Under the pieces are notes generated by a model that saw nothing but the letters and a program-made list of their open reading frames with translations, ran no database searches and was not told the DNA's origin. A DNA stretch of 64,000 bases from Bedellia somnulentella (taxonomy: Eukaryota > Arthropoda > Insecta > Lepidoptera > Bedelliidae), in the NCBI GenBank assembly GCA_963576735.1, contig OY755178.1, positions 15,066,001 through 15,130,000 of the forward strand. The letters are read 5' to 3'. Shown here piece after piece: positions 45,101 through 57,100 of the stretch. The translations under genes and the position numbers were made by a program. The stretch's first letter is position 1. Each line of letters opens with the position of its first letter.

Positions 45101-48100
45101 TAAAACGACGGTAGTAACAAGTGGGTTAAAGACAAGATATAAATGCTTCACTTACACTTACCCCCTTCTGGTGTTCCACGGTAATCTTTACATTCACACT
45201 CCAACTCTATACAAAACATAATAATCAATGTAATTATAGTCAACTAAACAATTTAGCGTTGAAGTGAAAATTCAACTATTATCATATTTATCATAATGTA
45301 ATATAATAATTTGAAAACATACCTTGTGGATTGTAACTTTGAGTAGGTTTATTTCCTAGCAACCTATCCATTTGTCCATGAGCTGGTATGGGCGGCCCAA
45401 GATTAACCCAATGACCTCTTGATTGGCCTTCCCGAAAACCAGGAGGTGAATCTTAAAGCAATTTTGTATAAAGTTATTAAAAAAAAGATAAAACTGTAGA
45501 AAAATTTGAACAGATGCAATAATTATTAAAGATAATTATGCAAACCAAAAAAAAAGTTCCATAGTTGGTCACATCATAGATTAGTCCCCATACTGTCGTG
45601 TACAGTGTTATATTTTATAAAGTCACAGATTAAAAGTAAGTCTAATTAACTATGTTCTCTGTCTTGTGAAGGTTAAATTTAGGATCATGAATGATGATAA
45701 ATAAACATAAGGCACTTCTGCTAATGCTTTTATTATTTTATCACAGACCAATAGACGTTTGTAATGTAAGGTTATGTGATCGTGTGAGGAATGATGTGAT
45801 TCGTGAAAGGTGTGGTGTACAAAATGATATTGTAAGAAAGATAGAAAAAGGAATGTTGATTGGTGGTTTCGGCACATAGAGAGGATGGATGACAGTAAAG
45901 TGGAGAAAGAGATCTATAGAGCCAATGTGGACGGTAATGTTAGTAAAGGACGACCTCGGAGGACACATTTAGATCAAATAGAAAATGTGCTCAAAAAGGC
46001 AGGTGTCCGAAGCACGAAGAATAAAAGAGCATGTATAATAAGATTGATGGATGTAAATGAAGCTAGAGAGGTTTTCCAGGATCGTACAAAGTGGCGATCG
46101 ATAGTCTCTGCCTACCCCAATGGGAATTAACGGCGTGAGAATATGTATGTATTGTATGTACCAATAGACGTCCACTGCTGGGCATTGCATGATGATTTCC
46201 AAAGCGACCGCTATGTGCTGCCCCAACCCATCACCTTTCTGCAAATGTCAACAAGTCATCGGTTTATCTGTGAAAGGGCTACGGGCAACTAGGGCTAGCA
46301 CACTGTGTTCGGGAGATTTGAATTCGAGCCTAAAATAGTACTTGACTGAACTAAACTTTTGCAACTTTTATTTGTACTGTAGTGTTTTCTGAAGTTCTTA
46401 AACTCAAAATCAAACGTTCACGCCGTATATACCTGAAGAGGTTTGCAGAGATACTAATACTTCTGAATATCAGGTGACATTGTCACTTGGTGTTGAGAGT
46501 ACCACGTTACCCAGGTCTATCGTAGTTTTGTACGAATACACTGTCACATGACTAAGTATAACTCAGCCATGTGGGTTTTATCACGATGTTTTCCGTTTCC
46601 GTTGCACGATAAGAGGTGTTCTACCCGCTGAGCTACGAGTATCACGGTTTTAATATTATTAAATATATATAAATAATTTTATTTAAATATATTAAATTGC
46701 CGTGTAGTGTCGGCTTAGAATAGCACTACCCCGTTTCTAGAGATGGGTGTACGTAAGAGGCGACTAACGGTATTGGGGCTTTTAAGGGATTTTTGGGCGA
46801 TGCGGCTGGAGACCCATCACCAACAACCTTTACTTTACCATCTTTTCCCCACTCAATTTCCAAAAGTGGCTGAGGAATTTCTAATTCCTTAGCTCTGGCT
46901 ACCCCTACTAGGGATTTATAGCCGTGAGTATATGTTATTTTATATATAAATAACTAACCAAGACGTTTCCTCTGGATCGTATTTTTTGGTGGACTCTCTC
47001 GAAAACTTGGACCTGAAATAATTTAATAAGGAGGTGACTGCGTGAGTTTTACATCTGCCCTATTACAACACTGTACCCAAAAATATAAAAATTTTTTTGT
47101 GAATTTAGGAATGTTACAAAAACCAGATAAGTGCAAGTAAGCTTCCGCACGAAGGATTCCTCAACTTTGTCTATAAAAACTACAAAAATAATGTTGGTAT
47201 CGTCTTACTATTATGGACGTACAGAGAGAGTAATCTCAGAATAGGGTTATTTTTAATCTTCTTGGTACAGAACCGAGAAATTATTTATAGGTCTTTAATT
47301 TTTTAAGACTCACATTATGAAGAAAAATATCAATTTGTTTACCTGAGGGACCTTGTGTATATGGAGGACCATCGAGAGGACAAACACCTGTAATTTGAAA
47401 TTTAATAATTTAACTCTTAATTATTTTTAATTATCAAAGTTTAATTATTAAACTTACGCTTGTAAAATATTATATCAATCGAGCAGTTCATAATCGGCAG
47501 TCCTTAGATGTGTTATGTCGGTTTAAAATAGTACTAACCCATTTCTTCCTGTGGATGATCGAAAGAGGTGACAAAGGGTATTGGTGGATTTTAAGTGATT
47601 TGGGCGATGTGGTTCGAGACCCATCACCAACAACCTTTAATTTACCACCTTTCCCCACTCAAATTCCAAAAGTGGCTGAAGATATGGCACCCCTGTTAGA
47701 TATTTATAGCCGTGAGTATATGCATGGAAAATAACAGTTATCTATCTATCTATACTATAATAAGTACCGAGGTCAAAACTGTAAATTGAAGAAAAAATAA
47801 TACCGGTGGAATATGTTTAATTTTCGAAACTAAAGCCAAATTTGCGCTTTTTGAATTTGCGCTGTCTTTCTGTCTGTATGTCCGGTCATCACGTTAATTC
47901 TACCAGACGTATCTTGATCAAGTTTGGTATGAATGTAGCTTATTCACCTGGCCAACATATAGGATATCATTTATCCCAGATTTCGCAAGGGTTTCCACAG
48001 GAGCATAAAAAAAACATAACTTTTATATGGTTTCCCATATTTAACGATTCGTTTTTTCATCGAACGATTTTATCAGACTCTTCATTAATAGTCTTTTTGG

Positions 48101-51100
48101 AAAAAAATAATGGTTTCATCCATTTTCATCAAAATAAATTTCCATATAATTGTTTGTCAATAGTATGACTACTAGATATATAGGTTATCAAAATTTTGAA
48201 GCTTACACCAACGTCTTCGTGGTGTAGTGGTATTCCATTTGATTAGTACTAATCGAACGGAAGACTCAGGTTCGAATCCCGGGGGGTCACAATCTGTTTG
48301 CGATTTTTTTTTGCTTTTGTGCTAGTTTAGAATAATAAGAAGCACTATTCCATCTTTTTCCTATTCAACTATGCAAATATGTATGAATAAAGATAATTGA
48401 AAGTATATTGTATGAATATTGCGTATTCATTTGATAGGTCTGAGAATATGTTTATAACTTTTATTAATTTAACTATTAACTAACATTCCCATAGATATAT
48501 TATGCTATACTTACGCATAAATTAATACATACATGCATGCATATACTCACGGCTATAAATCCCTAAACGGGGTAGCCAGAGCTTTGGAATGAGAAATTCC
48601 TCAGCCACTTTTGGAAGTTGAGTGGGGAAAAGATAGTAATAATAAATGTTTTTAGTGTCGGGTCTCCAACCACATCGCCAAAAAATAACTTAAAAAGCCC
48701 CTACACCCTTAGTCACCTCTTACGATCACCTGCGGGTAGAAATGGGGTAGTGTTATTCTAAGCCGACACTACACGGCAACGGCACGGCATAAATTAATAC
48801 TACATAACATAACATAACATATACTCACGGCTATAAATCCCATGAAGGGGTAGCCAGAGCTAGGGAATTAAAAATTCCTCAGCCACTTTTGGAAGTTGCG
48901 TGGGGAAAAGATGGTGAAATAAAGGTTTTTGGTGATGGGTCTCCAACCGCATCGCCCAAAAATCCCTTAAAAGCCCCAATACCGTTAGTCGCCTCTTACG
49001 TACACCCACCGGAAGAAATGGGTCAGTGCTATTCAAAGCCGGCACTACACAGCTAAATTAATATTCTGTTTAAGTAATGTAAATAATAACTGTTTGGTAA
49101 ATAATAGCACATATCTCAATTTTAATTTAGCACCGTCATCTATGACTGATTGGCTGCAATCTCTCATACATCACCAACGGTTAGTGTAAGTGGCAGCACC
49201 GGGCCGACACCGCATCGCCAAACTGCTATCCATACTTACTAAAGATATTCTCATTTTTGAACATAAAAACTTTGTACAAAATGGTTTGTTTCAAGATGCT
49301 TATGAACAATTAAAAAGGTTTTTTGGATCTCACCCCCTAAGGTATAAAAATATAGCATACAGATTTTATACATTTCTGTATCTAGAAATTTGAACCTTGA
49401 TGCGATTGACTGATTGATATAAGGCAAGACTAAGACAAGAAGACAGTACAAAAAGGAATATATGAAATTCAGCCATCAATCATTCATGAGTATATACTAA
49501 AGGCTATAAATCCCAAAAAAGGGTAGCCACAGCTTCAGAGATAGTAATTTTTCATCCACTTTTGGAAGTTGAATGGGGAAAAGGTAGTTAAATGTGTCTC
49601 TAACTGCATCGCCCAATAATTACTTAAAAAGCCTCAATGTTCCTTATATCTATTACAACGACCGCGGGAATATAAATATAAAAAAAAACAGAAGTTAAGA
49701 CAGTGTTTTGGTATTTTGGATGTAAACCGGATGCAAAAAAAGTAGTCCACGCGGACGTAGTCGCGGGCAAAAAGCTAGTTTAAAATAAGCCTTATTATAT
49801 ATGTCTAATATTCAAAGTCTTACCACATGGGCATTGTACTGCATCTGAACTGTTCTCAGGACCTGAAAATTTTCAATATATTAAAATTCTAAATAATGAT
49901 AATGTATAGAAGTAAGACTACTTTGAAAACTTCGCGTTAAGTTCAATCGTCGCAAAACAGTTCATTAGTTGCAGAAGTTCTGTTTTGTTCTACAAACTTT
50001 TGCAATATTGTCGATCAATTTATCCGAGATTGGCAGTAAAAGCTGAGGTTATCAATGAAATTTAACGACATCCGTGCCTGAGTGGATAGGTGACTAGCTT
50101 CTCGGTTCGGATGTTGCGGGTTCGATTCCCGCAACATCCGACGAACGACATCCGAATCGAGCAACATTTATGTGATGAGCATAAATGATCTTTTCTTAGT
50201 CTTGGATGTCGTTTAAATGTGTATTATATAATCCTATTAATATTGTAAATGTGAAAGATTAGATGTTTGGATGTTCTTGGAAAAAGGCTTTTCAATTACA
50301 AAATGTACATGAATGAAATTAAGCAGAATGCTAGATAATGACCCAAACTATAGCATAGGAAACTTTTTCTCCCGGAAAAAAATATTAATAAAATATTCAC
50401 GCCTGATTGAACTCAGAGTACCGGAAAAAACGTCTAAAGTCTGGCATAAGCAAATTTACAGTACGAAGTTTGTCGAGTCAGCTAGTGTTAAATATATCGT
50501 TGAGTTAGTTTCCCATAATACAAGTCTTACTTAGTTTGGGGCTAACTTGATCTGTGTGTAATATATCCGTATATTTATTATAATTAAATATCAAACGTAA
50601 TTTATTCTGCCCTTCAATTAAAATAAGCATATTATTTTAACAGTATAAATATCAAATCAATTCAGTCTAATTACTGGGGTAAATCCGGGCTTTGAGTAAA
50701 AAGCCTCTTTACCTTACTGAATACGCAGCTCTACAGATTTTTATTTTTATTGGCGTCTCTCAATTAATGGAATATATGCAAATAGATATAAAAAGTTTTC
50801 AGAGTCCTACATATTGGAAACGGACTAAACATGTCCAGTTATTTCAAAAAAAAGGAAAGAGAAGAAAATATACAAATGAAGTTCAGCAAGTACGTGAATA
50901 GGATCGGATTCGAATATCACTAATCCATTTTTATGGAGGATGTATAAAGCGACAAAGAAACAGACAAAAGAAACAGAAACAGGTGGGTGTTTTATTAACT
51001 TTTAAGTGATTGTTGGCCGGTGTGGTTAGTGACCCACCCATTTTACGATGTCTTCCTCTCTAAACTTCCAAAAATGTAAAAAATAATTCTTAATATGAGC

Positions 51101-54100
51101 GGAATTTGTAGTATTGTTGTGAAAAAGCATGGGTTGCTCGATAGACGAAAAATTTGGTACAGGGCACTCTGCTGCTGCAATTTCAGCTTATATTGGGAAT
51201 TATTTTTCACTTTTTATGTGAAGTGCGTTTTTTAGTTTTTATAACATTTGGATGTTTATATGTGTAAGTTATGCATACCAAAGATTTAACGAGACAAGTA
51301 AACAAACTATGATTTATATTAACACCTAATAACATAGGATTTTAACCCTTAACCACCTACCATACGTCTCACAGACTTTAGCAAAGTTAAAACGGCTCTT
51401 ATTTTGATGGGTGAAACACGTAGAGACCCGTGCTTTCTTGTACCTTTCCCCTGCGTCTGTAAGTACCGCGCCATCGCTCGTCAAGGTTGTAGGTGCGCGG
51501 GTTAGTCTCTAATAATGGATAAACTATCGTCTTGCGTCTGAGAGTCGTATGGTAGGTGGTTGTGTCATTTTTTTCATTGTTATAGTTTTGGGTAAAGATG
51601 ACACCTAGTGACAGAACTTAAGTTATTTAAAATATAGATAAACATGTGTATGTATATTTATGTGTGTGTATGTGTATGTATGAATATATATGTATATATA
51701 TGTATATGTGCTATATATTATGTATACGTGTAATTTTTATCATCTATATTCATTTATGATAGTGTTTGTGATGTGTATGTATAAGTATATACATACAAAA
51801 TTGTGTATTATATGTAAACATATGTTAATATTTAATCGCCTGCAAATTGTTAACACGTATATTATTATTTTTTAATTAGGTGATTGTTTATTAGTTTTTG
51901 TAAATATTATTATTTTTTGAGTGCTCAATTGTTTGTGTGTTTTTGTATGAATTAGTTATAAGCTAGACTTAAGTTTTGTATATAGTAATTTTTAGTTATA
52001 AGTTTTTGGCCAGAGCTGAAAATCGAAGCTATCTGCTTGCTGCGGATAGAACGAGCTCTGGACCATTTTGTCTTTTATAATTTTTCGTTTCGTAATTGTT
52101 TATTTCATGTCATGTGTCAAATAAATGCTTTTTTTTATTATTATTATTAACTTTAGAGCGTTGGTTGGAGGAAGACGATTCGGATGAGGAAAAATTACCA
52201 AACGATGAATGTAGCTTTGGTTTTTGGCTTTACGAAAGATAATAACCATATTATCATATGTTCCAAGCCAATTCAAGCAGTGATCACAATATCGAGTATA
52301 CATCACATGCCAGAAGTTGACGATGCTACAAAAAAACCGTAAATTATACTTTTCTACAATCAGACCGAAATTGGAGAAGATCTGCTAGACCAAAGATTCT
52401 TCAATTATACTAAAGCTCGTCGCACACGGATATAGCCATTAGATGTTTTTTACAGGCTTCTCGCTTTTACTTTTATGCTTCAAATAAATACGTCGTCGTC
52501 CGATTATCTACTAAAGCCCAAGAACAAAGAGTTGAAAGCCACATACAAACATACATATACTCACGGATATAAATCCACGAAAAGGGTAGCCAGATGTAAT
52601 TGTAAAAGTTCAATGCGATATCAGAATCTCACTACGACGCATTCTCAACAGCAACAATATAACAACTCCATCATCAGCACTTCCAATAAGCAGCAGTGCT
52701 GAAGAAAGTCTAAAAGTCCGTAAATAATATTCCACATGTGAATCCAAAAAAAAACGCAGAACACAATATATATGTGTTTTAAAAATACTTAATTTACATT
52801 GAATGCCCTATGAATTGAAATTGCCCCGCCAACGTCACCGCTCCTCCGATAAACCACCTACTGTCGAAAGACTCCCTGCAACTCTACCTTTTGTAAAGGG
52901 TGTAACAGACAAAATTAGTACTGTGTTACAGCGTGCTTCCATTAAGACCTACTTCAAGCCGCACCAAAAGATAAGTCAGTTTCTAAGACCTATCAAATGT
53001 CAGATCCCTTTACAAGATGCAGGCGTTTATAAACTAGACTGTGAGTGTGGTCTTTCATACATCGGCCAAACAAAGCGTAGTGTAGCAACTCGCGTTAGAG
53101 AACATATTGCTGATATGAAGAATAGGCGTCCTGGAAGATCTGCTTTGTGTGAACACACCTTCGATAAGCCAAACCACCACATGCGTTTTGACAAACCTAC
53201 AATTCTAGCAAAAGAGAATCGATTGATACCTAGAATGATACGCGAGTCTATTGAAATAAAGAAACATCCAAACTTCAATAGAGATGATGGTTGGCAATTA
53301 CCACCTGCTTGGAACCCGATCATTAGCACAACTAAGCGAGGGAAGAACACTAGCAAGACTCCAGATAACATTAGCTCTTTTTGTACATAGCAAATATTAA
53401 ACGCAAATGTAACTTAAAATTTTGTGAAGGTAGTTAGTATTAATAATTTTATAGTACTGTATAATGACAAATAACACCTCAGTCTTCCCGTGACCATGAT
53501 AACTGAAAAGTTTTCGAAACGTCGGGCTATTAAAAATAATGTAATAACACGCGATTAAAATATCCGAAAATCAATAGTTGTTTCAATTTTTAAGTACTGC
53601 CTTATTTAAACATAAAACAAGGAATGATGTTTGTTAATTGAGATTAAACTATAAAATAAACTTAATATTTTTTTTATTTAATAAATATTTGGATACATGC
53701 TTAATCCAATTTTAATATAATAGGATTAAGCATGTATCCAAATCCTCTCCTCTATAACTTTTACAAAATGATGTTATTTCGCCTATCCGTCTTTGAGACG
53801 TATGGTAGGTGGTTGTGTGACAAAAATAGGTGGTAGGTGGTAAAGGGTTAATACTCACTGTTTGGAGGTTTTGTAGGGTAAATTTCTCGTGGTGGTCCTT
53901 CGTCAAAACCGACCCGGTGTCCTACAAAACATATAATAGTTATGCGACCATCAAAATGTATGTAATTTAAATTACAATATAAATGTTAAAGATACTTTAC
54001 GATTTCACTTGCTGTGTAGTGTCGGCTTAGAGTAGCACTACCCCATTTCTTCCTGTGGGTGTACGTAAAAGGCGATTAACGGTATTGGGGCTTTTTAGGG

Positions 54101-57100
54101 ATTTTTGGGCGATGCGGTTGGAGACCTATTTTGAATGTTTTTGTTCATGAAAACCTCATGTGGGGAATATTACTAATAAATAAAGAATAAATAAAGGAAA
54201 GAAACTAAGGATAGAAGAATTTTGCGCTGGCAGCCATTGATACGGTAGCTCAATCGGTAGAGCGACGGGGGCGTATACCCAAGGTCGCAGGTTCGATTCC
54301 CGCCTGTGTCGAAATTTTTGTTTCCTTTATTTGTTCTTTATTTATTGGAGACCTATCACCAACAACCTTTATCTTACCATCTTTTCCCCACTCAGCTTTC
54401 CAAAAGTGGTTGAGGAATTTCTAATTCCTTAGCTCTGGCTACCCCTTCTAGGGATTTATAGCCGTGAGTATATGTATGTATGTATATTTTAGGATCTATT
54501 ATATGACTTCATCGTTCTTAGCATAAAGCATTCTAGAATAAGTATTATATTGCTGGAAGACTGCACATAATATAAGGTCTTGTTTCTTCAAATAATTTTA
54601 TCAACTGTAATTGTAATAATTTCTTCTAACTTAGGTCAAGCATTGTAGCTTGACCTGATTGGTTTTACTACTCAGAATTTTTCTCTCAGATTCCTTCTTT
54701 CCGTCTTACCACGGAGGTGGGTTCGAATACCGCTGAGGGCAACGTTTATGTGATAAACATAAATGGTGATTCTTAGTCTCGGATGTTATTTTTGTGTGTT
54801 CTATAAATATTAAACATATCATTGAGTTAGTCACACCACAAGTCATTAAGTTGCATATATTTTGGGCCTAACTTGATCTGTATAATAAGTCCGTATATAT
54901 TGTTTTGAAAACGGTGACTGGTCATCATCTACTAACTTTCAAAATCTTCTTACCTTGAGGCTTCAGGCGTTTCTCAGGACTCCGACTTTGACCTCTCCGA
55001 TCTTCATGTGGAGAGCTCGTTGGTATTTGTTGTCCTTCTCTTATACCTCTACCTATGGATGGCTCCCATCTTGCTGGATTTCTACTTAATGTTTCTTTTG
55101 GTATTTTACCGGGCGCATAACTTGGTCTTCTAACTGGCACGTTATCTGGTCTTCTCATATAACCATCACTTTGTTCTTTAGCCGATGGCCTTCTTGGACC
55201 GAAATTAGGCCCTTTAGTTTTACCTTTAAACGGACTTTGTTTAATACTTATTCCTTCTACTGGGTATGTCCTTGGTTGAGGTTCCCTGAGAAGTTCATAT
55301 CTCGAGTCTTCTCTGAACCGTAAATGTGGCTCATACCCTTGTCTTTCATTACTTCTATAAATTGGTTTTTCTGTAGAGTCAATTCCAGGCTTATGTTCTA
55401 TAACATTCGGCATGCCACAGGGATATCTATTCGGTTTACTACCCGACTGAATATTTTTTTTCACTTCACCAGTCTTTACACCTGGTTTTAAATGTTTAGG
55501 TTCCACAGGTATATTTGGTTTCATAGAAGGTACGTTTCGTCTTGGACGAGGACCAGGAGGTCGAGGATGACCACGATCAACTTCTGGAATGTGAAGTAAT
55601 TACCGTTAAAATATATTAAACATAACAACGTATCAAATATTTTTCTAGTGTGATGCCAATGACTATGGCTATATCCGTTAATGAATTTGATTTGACAATG
55701 ATGAAAAAAATTCTAGTTTAAAACACAGAACAATAATTAGTTCACAAAATGTACTATTGTTGAAGTACACCAAGCCTTTACTGTTAATTAGTCATGCTCG
55801 TCATAAAATAATTTTATCAATACTTTAAATAGCGATAATATGCTGTGTAGTGTCGGCTTAGAATTATTATTATTAATCTTTATTAATATAAATGGTTACA
55901 TTTAATTATAACAAAGCCCTGCAAAACTGTTTTACAGTTTGTCTGCAGGTAGAGTCTCTTTTAATAAATTTTTATTTAGTTACATCTATGGTAGTGAGTT
56001 AAGAAAATATTTTTTTAATTTGTTTTTAAATTTTTGTCTATTAGACTCGAGGCGGATGTCCTCGGGCAGACTGTTGATCAAGTACGGTAATCGCTTTTTA
56101 AGCGTCCTGTCCCCGTAGTAATTATTTACTCTGGGTACCTCCAGCCTGCCCGCCGACACCGACCTCGTGCCATAGCTATGACTCAGTTTCGTGATATTCT
56201 GCTCTTGACTGTCGTGGTTGTTAATAAATAAGAGGTATTTATGTTTCAGGCTGACAGGCAGAATTTTACATATTTTAAAAAGTTTATAGTAGTTACCATT
56301 ACATTTATTTTTAGTTTTATGACTAACAAGAAGTTTTAAAAATCTAATCTGAAGTGATTTAAGTTTATCTATATATGATTTAAAAGTAAGGCCGTAACTG
56401 TCAAGAGCATAACTCAGGATTGAGTCAACTAGCGAGAAACACAAACATTTAAGTGTGCTTGTTGGAACCTTAAAACTTAAATGGTAGAATTTACCCAATA
56501 AAATTCTAAGCTTATTACATATATAATCAATGTGTTGAGACCATGAGAAGCTAACATCTACTTTTAAACCTAGGTACGTTATACAGTCTACTCTCTCTAT
56601 AGGTACACACTGACAGCTGACTAGATTTCTATGTAGACATAAGAAACTATGTGCAATAGCACTACCCCATTTTTTCCGGTGGGTGTACGTAAGAGGCGAC
56701 TAACGGTATTGGGGCTATTAAGCGATTTTTGGACGATGCGGTTGGAGACCCATCACCAACAACCTTTATTTCACCATCTTTACCCCACTCAATTTTCCAA
56801 AAGTGGCTGGGGAATTTCTAATTCCTTAGCTCTGGCTACCCCTTTTAGGGATTTATAGCCGTGAGTATATGTACGTATATGTATGTTTAAATAGCGAGTT
56901 TTCTCAAAAAGGCAGGCGTCCCAAGTATGAATAAAAGAGCATGTATGAAAAGATTGATGAATGTAAACGAAGCCAGAGATGTTTGTCAGGATCGTACAAA
57001 GTAGCGATCGATAGCCTCTGCCTACCCCAATGGGAACTAATGGCGTGAGTATTAAATATGAATAACTATTTAAGAAGATATAGACCTTCAGCGCCTTTTG

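Larger units (their letters stand above)
47749..49778 (+). mobile_element. Non-autonomous Helitron, second copy
   Basis: TC after A at the left (TCTATACTATAATAAG), and GTCCACGCGGACGTAGTCGC, GGGCAAAAAGCTAG then T at the right. Shares the internal ATTTGTTTGTCAATAGTA, the tRNA-like module (48215-48290, B box GGTTCGAATCC), a CAGCACCGGGC segment and GTGTTTTGGTATTTTGGATG with the copy at 29872-31487. Two SINE-C copies (48523-48780, 48797-49055) inserted later. No replication gene. Confidence 0.65.
54010..54484 (+). repeat. SINE-C copy split by a tRNA-like insertion
   Basis: GCTGTGTAGTGTCGGCTTAG to GATGCGGTTGGAGACCTAT, then the insertion, then TTGGAGACCTATCACCAACA to TAGCCGTGAGTATATGTATG. Confidence 0.8.

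Noticed and set aside
49190..49451. Frames on both strands inside the second Helitron
   Set aside because: They cover captured repeat sequence also present near 30800-31200 with different frames and stops.
50069..50145. A tRNA gene (A and B boxes present)
   Set aside because: No closing acceptor stem and the sequence continues into a SINE body shared with 54700-54900.
53027..53371. 114-codon minus-strand frame
   Set aside because: Antisense shadow of the Penelope GIY-YIG frame.
54239..54311. A functional tRNA gene
   Set aside because: Anticodon stem mostly unpaired and the sequence is inside a retroposon with target duplication.
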